64,000 nucleotides of DNA from an uncultured Pseudomonadota bacterium. Its GTDB lineage: Bacteria; Myxococcota_A; UBA796; SXON01. The stretch is taken from positions 26,609 through 90,608 of the forward strand of contig CAIXRH010000131.1 in the NCBI GenBank assembly GCA_903921785.1. The letters are read 5' to 3'. The translations under genes were made by a program, and so were the position numbers. The notes below the pieces were generated by a model. The model searched no databases. It was not told the origin of the DNA and saw only the letters and a list, made by a program, of their open reading frames with translations. This document shows, piece after piece, positions 17,230 through 29,982 of the stretch. The stretch's first letter is position 1. Each line of letters begins with the position of its first letter.

Positions 17230-18729
17230 TCAGAAGGCGCCGCCGACGTTGATGTAGTACTGCACGGTGGACGCCTTCACGAGCTGCGCCGCCCAGGCTT
17301 CGAAGTAGGCCGCCTTGCGGTACTGGAGCAGCTGCAGGCGCGCCATCGCGGCCGAGCTCTTGAGCTCCTCTTCGCTCGGGTCGTCGCGGCGGGTGACCCG
17401 AACCACGTAGTCAACGCCGTGGAGCGTGACGGGCTTGGCGAGCACATCGCCGGTCTTCGCGGCGCGCAGCGCGGTGAAGAGCGCGTCGGCCCCGCCCATC
17501 GGGGCGATGCCCGGCACGGTGCCGCGGCCGAGCTTGAACTCGCCCGTCTCGTCCATCTGGAGGGACTTCGCCGCCGCGAGCGCGCCCGGGGGCACGGTGG
17601 GATTGGCGCTCCACTCGGTGATCATCTTTCCGGCGTACGCGTCGATCACCGCGGCGACCCGCTCGTCCTTCAGCATCTGAACCGCGATGTCCGGCTTCGC
17701 CTTCTCCAAGGAGATGACCTCGGCCTCGGCGATCGCATCGACCTTGAGGACCTGGAAGCCGCGGACGGTCTCCACCACCGTGGTGAGGTTGCCCACGCCT
17801 GCGGCGTCCGCCGCGCTCACGAGGAGGGGATCCAGCGCGTCGACCGCGACGGTGCCGAGGTCGCCTTCGGGGGAGGCGGTGGGGTGCTCGCTCCAGCGGG
17901 TGGCGAGGGCGGCGAAGTCGGCGCCCGGGGCGTGCGCTTCGGTGGCGACGGCCTCCGCGCGCGCCTGCACCTCCGCCTTCTCCACGCCCGGCACGTCCTT
18001 GCGGAAGAAGATCGTGTGCAGGCTGTAGCGCTTCGGCAGGTTGTACTTGGCGTCGTAGTCTGCCTTGTAGCGGGCCTCGATCGTGTCGGCGTGGCTGGTG
18101 AGGTAGGCGTCGCGGTCGGCGTCGGACACGGTGACGTCGGCGTAGAACGCCTCGGGGGGCAGCGTGAAGTAGCTGGCCTCCAGCGTGGTCATCCGCTCCT
18201 TCATGAGGCTCTGCGCCTCCACGTCGGTGACCACGGCCCCCTCGCTGATGAGGTCCTGCATCTTGGTGAGCAGGAGCCGGTCGTGGATCTCGACCTCGAA
18301 GGAGGCGCGGTCGTAGCCGTTCTCTTGCAGGGCGGCGAGGTAGGTCTCCTCGTCGAACTTGCCGTCCTTCTGGGCGATGGACTGACGGCGGATCTCCCGT
18401 GCCACCTCCTCGGGGGACACGGTGATGCCGAGGCGATCGGCCTCCTGGAGGATGGCGTGCTGCTGCACCAGCATGTCGAGCACCTTCTTGGAGAGGGACG
18501 CCCGTTCGGCGTCGGTCTCCACGTTGCGCTCCACCCGGCGGAAGAGGTGCTCGTATTCGGAGAGCGGCACCGTTTCCCCGTTCACGGTGGCGGCCATGCC
18601 GCCCGAGCAGCCGCCGCCGCGGGCGCTGCGACCGCCGCCCACCACCACGAACATCAGCACCACCATCCCGATGATGAATCGGGTGCTGGCGGAGTCCGTG
18701 CTGGACCTCATCTTCTCGATCAACGACAT
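17230..18729 (-). CDS. PpiD/SurA-like peptidyl-prolyl isomerase chaperone
   Basis: 499 residues. A single N-terminal membrane helix (FIIGMVVLMFVVVGGG, about 17-33) is followed by a SurA-N-like helical domain (ATVNGETVPLSEYEHLFRR, VLDMLVQQHAILQEADRLG). A parvulin-like region lies around 235-330 (YSLHTIFFRKD, ADFAALATRWSEHPTA, PEGDLGTV, VRGFQVLKV), and a second degenerate rotamase-like segment lies near 440. PpiD-type proteins are anchored in the inner membrane and fold exported proteins. ATG 18729 was chosen since MSLIEKMRSSTDS is the family-like start. It diverges from MreB. Confidence 0.75.
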   Translation of the reverse strand: MSLIEKMRSSTDSASTRFIIGMVVLMFVVVGGGRSARGGGCSGGMAATVNGETVPLSEYEHLFRRVERNVETDAERASLSKKVLDMLVQQHAILQEADRLGITVSPEEVAREIRRQSIAQKDGKFDEETYLAALQENGYDRASFEVEIHDRLLLTKMQDLISEGAVVTDVEAQSLMKERMTTLEASYFTLPPEAFYADVTVSDADRDAYLTSHADTIEARYKADYDAKYNLPKRYSLHTIFFRKDVPGVEKAEVQARAEAVATEAHAPGADFAALATRWSEHPTASPEGDLGTVAVDALDPLLVSAADAAGVGNLTTVVETVRGFQVLKVDAIAEAEVISLEKAKPDIAVQMLKDERVAAVIDAYAGKMITEWSANPTVPPGALAAAKSLQMDETGEFKLGRGTVPGIAPMGGADALFTALRAAKTGDVLAKPVTLHGVDYVVRVTRRDDPSEEELKSSAAMARLQLLQYRKAAYFEAWAAQLVKASTVQYYINVGGAF

Positions 18730-18868
18730 GGTGGCTCCGGCGGCCGGCGCGCCTAACCGCAAATCGCGGCTTTGTCGCCGCGGCCCTCTTGTCACGTCAA
18801 GCTATTTCGCGATAGACTCGGCTTCCCTCCGCTTCGTCCCCCGAAGCTCAGCCCTCCCGGGTGTCCAC

Positions 18869-19894
18869 ATGTTCAATTCCGTTCTCGGCCTGTTCTCCCA
18901 GGACATGGCGATCGACCTCGGCACGGCCAACACCCTGGTGTACGTCAAGGGGCGCGGCGTCGTCTGCAACGAGCCTTCGGTGGTGGCGATCCACCATGAT
19001 CGGAAGGGGAACAAGAAGGTGGTCGCGGTGGGCACGGCGGCGAAGGCGATGCTCGGCCGATGCCCGACCGACATCCAGGCGGTGCGCCCGCTCAAGGACG
19101 GCGTCATCGCCGACTTCGAGCTCACCGAGCAGATGCTCCGCCACTTCATCGAGCGGGTGAACGGCCGCAAAAGCTTCGTGGCGCCGCGCATGGTGGTGTG
19201 CATCCCCTACGGCACCACCGAGGTGGAGAAGCGCGCGGTGCGGGAGAGCGCCGAGAGCGCCGGGGCCCGCGAGGTGCACCTCATCGAGGAGCCCCTGGCC
19301 GCCGCCATCGGCGCCGACCTCCCGATCACCGAGCCCACCGGCAACATGGTGGTGGACATCGGCGGGGGCACCACCGAGGTCGCGGTGATCTCGATGGCCG
19401 GGATCGTGTACAGCCGCAGCATCAAGGTGGGCGGCGACCACATGGACGAGGCCATCACCCAGCACATGCGCCGTCGTCACGACCTGCTGATCGGGCCGCG
19501 CACCGCCGAGGACATCAAGATCCGCCTCGGGAACGCGCTGCACGACGGCATGCAGATGGAGATGGCGGTCCGTGGGCGCGACCTGGTGCGGGGCTTCCCG
19601 CGCATCGTCACGGTTCACTGCGACGAGATCCGCGCCGCCCTCGAAGAGCCGGTCAACCTCATCGTCGAGGCGGTCCGCGCGTCCCTGGAGCGCACCCCGC
19701 CCGAGCTCGTCGGCGACGTCATGGAGCGCGGCATCATCATGACCGGCGGCGGCGCGCTGCTCCGCGGGTTGGACGTGTGCATCTCTGAGGCGGTCGGCCT
19801 CCCGGTGCTGGTCTGCGACGATCCGCAGTCGGCGGTGGTGAAGGGCTCGGGCCGCGCGCTCGAGGAGATGAACCTGCTGTCGATGCTGGGGTAG
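18869..19894 (+). CDS. mreB: Rod-shape-determining actin homologue MreB
   Basis: 341 residues, normal MreB length. Phosphate 1 motif DMAIDLGTANTLVYVKGRG, then VCIPYGTTEVEKRAV, EEPLAAAIGADLPI, phosphate 2 MVVDIGGGTTEVAVIS and the adenosine motif GIIMTGGGALLRGLD. MreB polymerises under the inner membrane and guides lateral cell-wall synthesis. Two positions deviate from the most common text (IPYGTT for IPSGIT, and an early VYVKGRG), so it may be one of several MreB paralogues. mreC, mreD and the division-associated genes are not beside it here; its neighbours are a divergent PpiD-like gene and a lipoprotein-like pseudogene. Confidence 0.93.
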   Translation: MFNSVLGLFSQDMAIDLGTANTLVYVKGRGVVCNEPSVVAIHHDRKGNKKVVAVGTAAKAMLGRCPTDIQAVRPLKDGVIADFELTEQMLRHFIERVNGRKSFVAPRMVVCIPYGTTEVEKRAVRESAESAGAREVHLIEEPLAAAIGADLPITEPTGNMVVDIGGGTTEVAVISMAGIVYSRSIKVGGDHMDEAITQHMRRRHDLLIGPRTAEDIKIRLGNALHDGMQMEMAVRGRDLVRGFPRIVTVHCDEIRAALEEPVNLIVEAVRASLERTPPELVGDVMERGIIMTGGGALLRGLDVCISEAVGLPVLVCDDPQSAVVKGSGRALEEMNLLSMLG

Positions 19895-19939
19895 GGGCCG
19901 GGCGTGGTGAGTGCTTGCCGCTCGGGATAGCCTCCCGAG

Positions 19940-21213
19940 ATGCATGCCCTGGCGTTCGTGCTGGTGTTCGGCGTGGCCTGCGACGGCGACCCCCCCACGT
20001 ACGAATCCGACCTGCATCAGGTCGTCTTCTCCGAAGAGTCCGGCATCGTGGACGTCGCAGCGTCCCCCGCCCCCTACGGGGTCCTCCAGGGGACCACCAT
20101 GCACCTGTCGCCGACGTGCCCGCTGGGCTCGCCGTGCGCCAACGTCGCGCACGGCGCGAGCCTGTGCTTCGACTACTCTATGTCAGCCGGTCACCAGGAC
20201 GGCATGGTCGCGACGTTCGACACGCCGGGACCGGTCACGCTGAACCTCGAGCCGAAGGCGTGTGGGCTGCCCGCTTCGGCGCCGCAGCCGAGCTCGGACG
20301 CCGTGCCGTTCGACGTCGTGGCGCCGGAGGACGTCGAGGGCGTCACGCCGATGCAGCCCGAGGCCTACACGGAGGGCCCCTACGTCTACCTCGACGCACC
20401 GGAGGGGTGGCTGAGGGAGGACTCGGCGCCTTGGCGGCTCGTGTCCGGGCAGGCGTTCGAGCTCACCGCATCCCTGCGGAAGCGGGGCTCCGGGACGATC
20501 CTCGCGCACCCCGCCGGGACCTGGCGGCTGGACGGCGCGAGTGAGGTGCAGCCTTCCGGCTACGCGTCGATGTCGGCGACGGTGCTCGCGCGCGGCTCAG
20601 GTCGGCAGACGCTGAGCTACCAGACCGTCGGCAGGAGCTTCCCGGTCGCCCCCCTCGACGTCGTCGCACACCCGACGGTGGCGCGCATGGAGCTGGCCGT
20701 CGGGTGGTCGGCAGGGGGGCCCATCCCACGCGGTCCGGCGGGTCCTTCTTCGTCCGGGCGGTGCTCTGGGACGAGGCGGGAAACCTGATCTTCGGCGCAC
20801 CGGTCCATTGGTCCGTCGACCGGATGGTGGCGGTCGCGGGTCCCCAGCCCGCGGTGCTCGCGTCCTGGCTCCCGGGGGCGGACTACCTGTACCTGAAGGA
20901 TCTCTGCCGGGACCCGACCGCGGAGCACGGGGCGGCGATGGCGACGCTTCGCGCGAGCTATGGAGGCCAGCACGCAGCCAAAAGGCTGAGGTGGATCGTG
21001 CCCGACCCGGCGGAGGGTGGGGAGCCGTGGGTGGCCAGCCCGCTGTGCTCGAATCGTCTCGGCGGGAGCCCGAACACGGGCGAGGGCTCGCCCCTGTTCG
21101 GCATCGGCCTGCTCGGGTGGCTCGGGTGGTCGGGGTGGCGGCGGCGTCCGCCGACGCGGGGCTCCCCGGCGGGGACCACGCGCTCCTCAAGGACCTCTGC
21201 CACGATCCCGTGA
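19940..21213 (+). pseudogene. Frameshifted exported protein gene (G-tract)
   Basis: The first reading frame (ATG 19940, signal MHALAFVLVFGVACDG) runs as beta-rich sequence to VGWSAGG and then loses its character. Homology-like reading continues in the frame that restores one extra G in the six-G run at 20714-20719 (AHPTRSGGSFFVRAVLWDEAG, APVHWSVDRMVAV, LKDLCRDP). The C-terminal part LFGIGLLGWLGWSGWRRR looks like a MYXO-CTERM-type helix and Arg cluster. So this is either an assembly error of one G, a phase-variable homopolymer, or a true pseudogene. Beyond the Arg cluster the frame runs on into sequence belonging to a second, related copy. Confidence 0.6.
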
Positions 21214-21461
21214 ACGAGCCGGGTGCGGCCATGACCACGGTCACCGCCAGCCTGGGGCTGCTCTCCGCATCGAAGTCGCTGAGTTGGACGGTGCGCGAGC
21301 CGGGGGAAGAGGAGCAGTGGGCCGCGGACCCGGCGTGCTCCGACGGCTGCGACTGTGTGCCCGAGCAGGCGCCCGCGGCGGAGGCGGCGGGCGCGGTGGG
21401 GGTCGGCCTCCTGGGCTGGGCGGTGGTGCATCGGCGCGCTGAGCGGGCGGGTCGGCGCTGA
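21117..21461 (+). pseudogene. Truncated tandem copy of the preceding protein's C-terminus
   Basis: In another frame, VARVVGVAAASADAGLP...LLKDLCHDP, PGAAMTTVTASLGLLSASKS, LSWTVREPGEEEQWAADPAC and GVGLLGWAVVHRR parallel the upstream gene segment by segment: MVAVAGPQ..., LYLKDLCRDP, HGAAMATLRASYGG, LRWIVPDPAEGGEPWVASPLC and GIGLLGWLGW. It has no start or signal peptide of its own. It begins exactly where the first copy's Arg cluster ends, as if a deletion joined the tail of one paralogue to the middle of the next. Confidence 0.6.
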
Positions 21462-21614
21462 GGTCGGGCCACGTCCCCCACCAAGGCCCTCCAGAAGAGA
21501 AGGTACATCTGGGCGATGCGCTGGGCCCGGTCCGCCTTGGTCCAGACGGGAAGCTGGCGCGCATCGCGGCGCCGCCGCGGCGGTTACCGGAAGGCGGCGT
21601 TCGGAGGGACAGGG

Positions 21615-22199
21615 ATGATCGTACGGCTACTCCTGGGCGTGGGCCTCGGGTGTTCGGGCGGAGGGCCCGGCGCGGCGATCCCCGGGCGCGCGTTGCCGGA
21701 TGCTCCCGCCCCCGCGCCGCTTGCCGCGGTTGCCCCGGCCGCGTCGGTCTCGGCGCCCCCCGGCGCGACCGCTCCGCCTGCCGCTCAGGAGGTACGGTGC
21801 GCCGGGCCCGTCACCGCGGCGACGTCCGGGCTCTCCGGGCCCGTGAAGGTCGATCCGGTGGAGGTGGACCTCACCGCGCTCGGCTGCGCCTGCATCGTCT
21901 TCCGCCCGGACACCCACCCGCTGGCCTCGCTGTTCGCGCAGGAGTACGGCGCGCCCACGGCGTGCGCGCACCTCGACGGGCAGGAGCGGGTCCTCGCCGT
22001 CGCTCCGGACGTCGCACCCACGGGGCCACCGACGCACCTCGTCGGCGGCGGCTACGACGTGCACCTTGGCTGGGGCAGCGCCAAACCGTGCCCCTACCCA
22101 GAGGAGTGCGAGAGCACCGGGTACACGGTGGACGTCACCGTCTCGCGCGACGGCGCGAGCCCGACGTCGTTCAGCGCCCAGGGGGAGTGCGGGTGCTGA
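21615..22199 (+). CDS. Putative lipoprotein of unknown function
   Basis: 194 residues from ATG 21615. Signal MIVRLLLGVGLGC, then a Pro/Ala linker (about 20-60, APAPAPLAAVAPAAS) and a compact C-terminal domain with about eight Cys (VRCAGPV, LGCACIVFRPD, PTACAHLDG, PCPYPEECESTGYTV, GECGC). The ATG was chosen because the hydrophobic leader starts there; upstream codons are Arg-rich. No family recognised. A strong hairpin follows immediately. Confidence 0.6.
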   Translation: MIVRLLLGVGLGCSGGGPGAAIPGRALPDAPAPAPLAAVAPAASVSAPPGATAPPAAQEVRCAGPVTAATSGLSGPVKVDPVEVDLTALGCACIVFRPDTHPLASLFAQEYGAPTACAHLDGQERVLAVAPDVAPTGPPTHLVGGGYDVHLGWGSAKPCPYPEECESTGYTVDVTVSRDGASPTSFSAQGECGC

Positions 22200-22241
22200 G
22201 GGAGCGGGGTGCGTCAGACCGCGCTCAGACTCCCCGCTCCC
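22200..22241 (+). terminator. Hairpin after the 21615 lipoprotein gene
   Basis: GGGAGCGGGG (22200-22209) pairs perfectly with CCCCGCTCCC (22232-22241) across a 22-nt loop, starting at the last base of the upstream stop codon. There is no U-run after it, so it may be a GC-rich terminator or an mRNA-stabilising stem. The next gene begins 31 bp later. Confidence 0.4.
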
Positions 22242-22272
22242 CGCTGAAATCCGAGGCAGCTACCTGAGAACC

Positions 22273-22725
22273 ATGCTCCTCGCGCTCCTCACGGCTTCCG
22301 CCCTCGCCGCCACCCCGGTCGCCAGCCTCGGCTGGGGCACCGGCGTCTTCGCTCAGGCGCCGGCCATCCGCACGGCCGACAGCCTGTCGTTCACGGTGCG
22401 CGTGGCCCCGTGGTTCGCCGTGGAGGGGGCCGCGACGCTCGGCCTCGGCCCGGGCGGGCTGGTGGCCCCGGGGTTGATCCCCGGGGCGTGGGGCGGCGCG
22501 CGCTTCGGCGGGACGGCCGGCCCGTATGGCGCGCTGCGCGTCGGCGGTGACTCCACCGGGGCGCGGGGCGGGCTGGCCCTCGGGTGGAGCGTACACCCGA
22601 CGCCCGGGTTCTGGTGGGGGCCCGAGCTTCAAGGCGGCGCGGCCTACGGGAGCGGCGTGTACGCGGGCGGCGGCTTTCGGATGGAGTGGGCCACGGCGCG
22701 GGCGCCGACGGCCGCGGCGGACTGA
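22273..22725 (+). CDS. Small exported Gly/Ala-rich protein
   Basis: 150 residues. Signal peptide MLLALLTASALAA; the mature part is rich in alternating hydrophobic and Gly residues (LSFTVRVAPWFAVEGAATLGLG, GLALGWSVHPTPGFWWG, GVYAGGGFRMEW). That pattern suggests a small outer-membrane beta-barrel or porin-like fold. No family assigned. Repeat copy D follows it. Confidence 0.55.
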   Translation: MLLALLTASALAATPVASLGWGTGVFAQAPAIRTADSLSFTVRVAPWFAVEGAATLGLGPGGLVAPGLIPGAWGGARFGGTAGPYGALRVGGDSTGARGGLALGWSVHPTPGFWWGPELQGGAAYGSGVYAGGGFRMEWATARAPTAAAD

Positions 22726-22747
22726 GGCCAGGTCGTCGGCCACGGGT

Positions 22748-22840
22748 GCCCGCCCAGCCAGGCTCGCTGCCGGCGGCGGCTCGACCGCGGCGTGGCCGGG
22801 CGGCACGCCGCGGCTCGACCCCCGCTCCTTCGACCCTTGG
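22748..22840 (+). repeat. Composite intergenic repeat, copy D
   Basis: Module 1 reads CCCGCCCAGCCAGGCTCG then GGCGGCTCGACCGC; a diverged module 2 follows (GGCCGGGCGGCACGCCGCGG then CTCCTTCGACCC). It fills the gap between two convergent genes and ends about 34 bp before the stop of the pseudouridine synthase gene. Confidence 0.55.
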
Positions 22841-22873
22841 ATCGGTCGACGTCGAACCCTCGGTGGGGTGCGG

Positions 22874-23836
22874 CTACCGGCGCCCTCCGGACCGTCCAGC
22901 CGGTCGGCGACCCCCGCGGCCCTCCGGGCCCGGCGTCCGCGCGCCGTCCCGTCCGCTACGTTCCCCCGGCGTCGGTCCGCCGAACCGCTCCGGCGGCCAC
23001 CCGAAGTCGTCCGGGAGCGGGGAGACCCAGCGCATCGCCGCCCCGGTCCAGGGGTGGGCGAAGCCGAGGATGTGGGCGTGCAAGGCGAGGCGGCCGCCGC
23101 GGTCGCGGCCGTAGAGATCGTCGCCGAAGAGGGGAAACCCGGCCTCCGAGAGGTGGATGCGCACCTGATGCGTCCTCCCGGTCTCCAGCCGGGCCTCCAC
23201 CAGCGAGCGCCCGCCCGCCGTCGCGACCAGCCGCAGGTGCGTGATCGCCTGTTTCCCGGGTGTCCCCGCCTCGACTGCCGTGCCGCGGCGCCCATCCCCC
23301 CGATCCCGCACCAGCACCGAGCGCACCGTCCGCGGCGTGGGCGGGAACGAGCCGCGCACGACGGCGAGGTACGCGCGCTCCACCGCGTGCACCTCGAACG
23401 CGTCCTTCAGGCGGACCTGGGTCGGCTCGTCGAGGGCCACCACGAGGAGCCCGGACGTGCCCTCGTCGATGCGGTGGACGGCGAAGGCCTTGCCGAACCA
23501 GCGCTCCACGGCCCGGAGCGCGCTGGGTTCGTGGCGGCCGGGCGCCGGGACGCTGAGCAGGCCGGACGGCTTGTAGATCACCACGAACCTTGGGTCTCGC
23601 GCGACCACCGCGGCCTCCTCTCGCGGGTCGAAGCGGGGGCGGTTCGGCTCCAGGCGCAGCGCCGCGGACGCCGCGCGCCCCATGGAGGTCACCGGCGTGG
23701 CGTCGTCCCAGACCTTCCCCTGGTGCAGCAGCTCGCGGGCCTCCCGGCCCCGAAAGCCTTGCCCGGCGAGCCAGTCGGCGACGGTGGAGGGGGCCTTTGG
23801 GCCGGAGTCGTGCATTTCCCTGTCGTCAGCGCCCAT
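22874..23836 (-). CDS. RluA-family RNA pseudouridine synthase
   Basis: 320 residues from ATG 23836 (ATG 23815 is the alternative). The S4-like N-terminal part (TVADWLAGQGFRGREARELLHQGKV) precedes the catalytic domain: VVIYKPSGLLSVPAPG, the active-site motif FAVHRIDEGTSGLLVVA with the catalytic Asp (usually HRLD), RAYLAVVRGSF, ARLETGRTHQVRIHLSEAGFPLFGDDLYG and LALHAHILGFAHP. It isomerises uridine in rRNA or tRNA; the target site is not deducible. The last 40 residues are a basic Gly/Arg-rich tail (about residues 285-320), longer than usual, which may help RNA binding. It is convergent with the 22273 gene. Confidence 0.88.
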   Translation of the reverse strand: MGADDREMHDSGPKAPSTVADWLAGQGFRGREARELLHQGKVWDDATPVTSMGRAASAALRLEPNRPRFDPREEAAVVARDPRFVVIYKPSGLLSVPAPGRHEPSALRAVERWFGKAFAVHRIDEGTSGLLVVALDEPTQVRLKDAFEVHAVERAYLAVVRGSFPPTPRTVRSVLVRDRGDGRRGTAVEAGTPGKQAITHLRLVATAGGRSLVEARLETGRTHQVRIHLSEAGFPLFGDDLYGRDRGGRLALHAHILGFAHPWTGAAMRWVSPLPDDFGWPPERFGGPTPGERSGRDGARTPGPEGRGGRRPAGRSGGRR

Positions 23837-23885
23837 CAACCCCGGGTATAACGGGCGGCACCCCACACCCGCAGTTCGAGGTTCC

Positions 23886-26384
<2,499 letters not shown>

Positions 26385-26385
26385 C

Positions 26386-29300
26386 GTGAACGGGGCGGGC
26401 GGGGCCGGGCCCCGCACCTTCGTCGACCGCGGGGGCACGTTCACGGACGTGGTCACGGTGCGGAATGGGGAGGTGTCGGTGCGCAAGGTCGCCTCCGACG
26501 AGGCGATCGTGGGGGCGCTCGCCGAAGGTGCGCTCACCTTCGGCACGACGGTGGTCACCAACGCGCTGCTCGAGCGGCGGGTGGTGCCGGTGCTCCTCGT
26601 GATCACGGAGGGCTTCGGCGACCTCGTGCGCCTCGGCGACATGGCGCGGCGGGAGCTCTTCGACCCCGACGCCGCCTGGCCCGAGCCGCTCTGCGCCCGG
26701 GTGGTCGAGGTGAGGGGACGCATGGGCCCCGGCGGCGAGGAGGTCGATCCGCTCGGCGCGGTGGACCTCGATCTCTCGGGCATCGCGGCCGTGGCCATCG
26801 TGCTCTTCGGGAGCGGCTGGAGCCCGGCGCAGGAGCTGGCGCTCGCGGCGCGGGTCCCGCCCGGCGTACCGGTGAGCCTCGGCCACCGGTGCAGCGCCGA
26901 GGTCGGCTACCTGGCCCGCGTCGAGACCACCCTGCTCGACGCGGCGATCACCCCCATCCTCTCCCGCGCCCTCGTCCGCGACCGCATCCCCGCCGCCGCC
27001 CACGCGATCCGCTCGGACGGCAGCCTCGTCCCCGCGGCCGCACTCCGCGCACCCGACGCGGTGCTGAGCGGGCCGGCGGGCGGTGTGCTCGCCGTGGAGG
27101 CCGTCGCGCGGCTGGCGGGGGTCTCCCTGGCGGTCGGGCTGGACATGGGGGGCACGAGCACCGACGTGTGCCTCGTGGTGCCCGGCCAGGTGGGGCGCCG
27201 GGAGCCGGGGTGGCGGGTGGACGGGCTCCGCGTGGGGCGGCCGGCGCTCGACGTGGAGACCATCGCCGCGGGCGGCGGGTCGATCCTCGGCCACGACGGG
27301 CTCGGGTGGACGGTGGGTCCCGGGTCGGCGGGCGCCGCTCCCGGTCCACAGGCCTGGGGCCGGGGCGGTCCGCCCACGCTCACGGACGCGGCGATCGCCG
27401 CGGGCCTCGTCGACACCACGGCGTTCGGCCGGCCCGTCTACCCCGAGCGGGTCGACCTCCCCGGGCCCGCGGCGGGCTTCCTCGCGGTGGCTCGCGCGGC
27501 GATGGCGGGCGCGGTGCGGCGGCTGGCGCTCCGCCGCGGCGTCGACGTCCGGGGCGGCGCGCTCGTGGCCTTCGGCGGTGCCGCGGGCCAACACGCCTGC
27601 GCCGTGGCGGAGCTGCTCGGGCTGGAGGAGGTGCTCGTCCACGTCTGCGCGCCGGTGCTCAGCGCCTGGGGCCAGGGGCTCGCGCGCGCCGGGGAGGAGG
27701 CGGTGGCCCCGATCTGGCAGGCGCTTCCCGGAGCGTGGCCCGCGGTGGAGGCCGCCTGGGCCCGCCTGGAAGGGCAGCTTTCGGCGGAGGGCACGGTCGT
27801 CCGGGAGGTGGAGCTGCGGACCGTGGGGACGGACGCGCCGATCGCGGTCGTGGCCGCCACGGCGGAGGGGGCACGCGCGGCGTTCGAGGCGGAGCATCGG
27901 CGGCGACACGGCTTCGTGCGGGCGGATCGCGGGGTGGAGGTGGTCAACGCGCGGGTGCGGGTCTTGGGCGCGTCGGCCGAACCGCTGCCCGCGCCGAGTT
28001 GGCCCGCTTCGGTCCCCGAGGCGCTCGATGGTCCCGCGCGCTTGACGCTCCCGGGGACAACGCTGGTGGTGGAGGCCGGATGGTCGCTACGTCGGGAAGG
28101 GGCGCTGCTGCGGCTCCGGAGGGGGGCGACGGCGGCGGTGGTCGCAGGCGACGGGATCGGGGGCGCGACGCCGAGGCTCGATCTCGCCACCGAGCGCACG
28201 CTCTGGGGGCGCCGCTTCGCCGGCGTCGCGGAGGAGGCCGGCGAGGTGCTCCGGCGGCTGGCCCGCTCGGTGAACATCCGGGAGCGCCTCGACTTCTCCT
28301 GCGCGGTCTTCGACGGCGACGGCACGCTCGTCGCGAACGCGCCGCACGTGCCGGTGCACCTCGGCGCGATGGGCGAGACCGTGCGGGACGTGCTGTCGGT
28401 CCACCCCGACCCGGCGGACGGCGAAGCCTGGCTCACCAACGACCCCTCGGCGGGCGGCTCCCACCTGCCCGACCTGACGGTGATCCGCTGCGTGCGCATC
28501 GGAAAGGCAATGTTTTTCGTCGCCAACCGCGCCCATCACGTGGACGTGGGCGGGCTCACGCCGGGCTCGATGCCCCCGCGCAGCCGCACGCTCGCGGACG
28601 AAGGGCTGGTCTTCCGTCGCTGGCGCCTGGTGGCCGGCGGCGTGCTCACCCTCCCGCACCTGAGCGGCAGTCGGGACCCTGCCACCGTCGCCGCGGACCT
28701 CGAAGCCCAGGTGGCCGCCAACGAACACGCCGCGCGCGCCCTCGCCGCGCTCGGCCCCCCCGAGGCGATCGCCGCCGCCATGGCCGACCTCGTCGCCGCC
28801 GTGCAGGCCGCGGTCGCCGCGCGCCTGCCCGAGCTCCGCGGCGAGGCCGAGGACACGATCGACGGCGTCCCGCTTCGGGTTCGCATCGGCGGCGGCACCT
28901 TCGACTTCACCGGCACCCGCGGGCCCCACCCCGGCAACCTCAACGCGCCACGCGCGGTCGTCTACGCCGCGGTGCTCTACGTGCTTCGGGTGATCGTGGC
29001 CTCGCCGCTGCCGCTCAACGAGGGCGTTCTCCGCGCGGTCCGCGTGGTGGTTCCGTCGGACTCGCTGCTCGATCCGCCGCCCGGCGCCGCCATCGTGGGT
29101 GGGAACGTGGAGACCTCGCAGCGGCTGGTGGACCTCTGCTTCCGCGCGCTCGGCGTCCGCGCCGATTCCCAGGGCACGATGAACAACCTCAGCTTCGGCG
29201 CGGACGACTGGGCCTTCTACGAGACCCTCGGCGGCGGTCTCGGTGCTACCGTCACCGCCGACGGGCGGTCCGGCGGACAGGTGCACATGACCAACACCCG

Positions 29301-29637
29301 GTCCACGGACCCCGAGGTCGTCGAAGCGCGGCTGCCGCTGCGGGTGCGGCGCTTCGCGTTCCGGCCGGGGAGCGGCGGGGCGGGGGTGCGCCGCGGCGGG
29401 GACGGGCTGGTGCGCGAGCTGGAGCTGCGGGCGCCAGCGCGCGCGGCGCTCCTGGCGGCGTGGCGGCCGGGCTCGCGCGGGCTCTGCGGCGGCGATGACG
29501 GGCTGCCCGGGCGGGCGTGGCTGGTTCGCTCCGGGGAAACCCTTGCGTGGGACGGCGAGCCGACCGCGATGGCGGCTGGCGACCGCGTGATCGTGGAGAC
29601 GCCCGGCGGCGGCGGATGGGGCGGCGACAACGCGTGA
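26386..29637 (+). CDS. Fused hydantoinase/5-oxoprolinase (HyuA-HyuB type)
   Basis: 1083 residues. The N-terminal HyuA-like half starts [20 protein letters not shown] and has [41 protein letters not shown], the ATPase-like [15 protein letters not shown] (about residue 250) and [17 protein letters not shown]. The HyuB-like half starts near 620 ([74 protein letters not shown]). The length fits ATP-dependent 5-oxoprolinase, which opens 5-oxoproline to glutamate; hydantoinases have the same fold. The GTG start lies one base after the preceding stop. A gamma-glutamyltransferase occurs elsewhere in the window, so a gamma-glutamyl cycle role is plausible. Confidence 0.85.
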   Translation: MNGAGGAGPRTFVDRGGTFTDVVTVRNGEVSVRKVASDEAIVGALAEGALTFGTTVVTNALLERRVVPVLLVITEGFGDLVRLGDMARRELFDPDAAWPEPLCARVVEVRGRMGPGGEEVDPLGAVDLDLSGIAAVAIVLFGSGWSPAQELALAARVPPGVPVSLGHRCSAEVGYLARVETTLLDAAITPILSRALVRDRIPAAAHAIRSDGSLVPAAALRAPDAVLSGPAGGVLAVEAVARLAGVSLAVGLDMGGTSTDVCLVVPGQVGRREPGWRVDGLRVGRPALDVETIAAGGGSILGHDGLGWTVGPGSAGAAPGPQAWGRGGPPTLTDAAIAAGLVDTTAFGRPVYPERVDLPGPAAGFLAVARAAMAGAVRRLALRRGVDVRGGALVAFGGAAGQHACAVAELLGLEEVLVHVCAPVLSAWGQGLARAGEEAVAPIWQALPGAWPAVEAAWARLEGQLSAEGTVVREVELRTVGTDAPIAVVAATAEGARAAFEAEHRRRHGFVRADRGVEVVNARVRVLGASAEPLPAPSWPASVPEALDGPARLTLPGTTLVVEAGWSLRREGALLRLRRGATAAVVAGDGIGGATPRLDLATERTLWGRRFAGVAEEAGEVLRRLARSVNIRERLDFSCAVFDGDGTLVANAPHVPVHLGAMGETVRDVLSVHPDPADGEAWLTNDPSAGGSHLPDLTVIRCVRIGKAMFFVANRAHHVDVGGLTPGSMPPRSRTLADEGLVFRRWRLVAGGVLTLPHLSGSRDPATVAADLEAQVAANEHAARALAALGPPEAIAAAMADLVAAVQAAVAARLPELRGEAEDTIDGVPLRVRIGGGTFDFTGTRGPHPGNLNAPRAVVYAAVLYVLRVIVASPLPLNEGVLRAVRVVVPSDSLLDPPPGAAIVGGNVETSQRLVDLCFRALGVRADSQGTMNNLSFGADDWAFYETLGGGLGATVTADGRSGGQVHMTNTRSTDPEVVEARLPLRVRRFAFRPGSGGAGVRRGGDGLVRELELRAPARAALLAAWRPGSRGLCGGDDGLPGRAWLVRSGETLAWDGEPTAMAAGDRVIVETPGGGGWGGDNA

Positions 29638-29763
29638 TGCGGTCCGTGCCGGATGAGGATCGTTCGCACGTCGCGGCGACGCGGAGCGAGCGCGTGCGCA
29701 AGCAAGACCCCCCGGCGCCGCGTCCTCGCCGGGCGAGCGGTGATCTCGGGCGGTCGGTAGGAG

Positions 29764-29845
29764 CGGTCAACGGGCTGGCTGCGCTCCACCGCCCTGCCCG
29801 GCGGAGACCTCGGTGGTCGAGGAACCGCCGGGGCGAGACTGGCGG
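29764..29845 (-). repeat. Composite intergenic repeat, copy E
   Basis: On the minus strand module 1 (29845-29810) reads CCGCCAGTCTCGCCCC then GGTTCCTCGACCACCGA, and module 2 (29799-29764) reads GGGCAGGGCGGTGGAGCGCA then CCAGCCCGTTGACC. It lies in the 345-bp gap 29638-29982 between two convergent genes; nothing else was recognised in that gap. Confidence 0.6.
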
Positions 29846-29982
29846 TTCGCGCGATTCCTCCAATCGGGCTGCCGCGCCGATGGAGCTCGCCGACGCTTGT
29901 CGTGGCTCGCGAGGGTGGGGGAGGGTCGGGAGGGGGAACCAACCGATAAACCTGGACGATCGACCTGTTCGCCCGCCTCACC

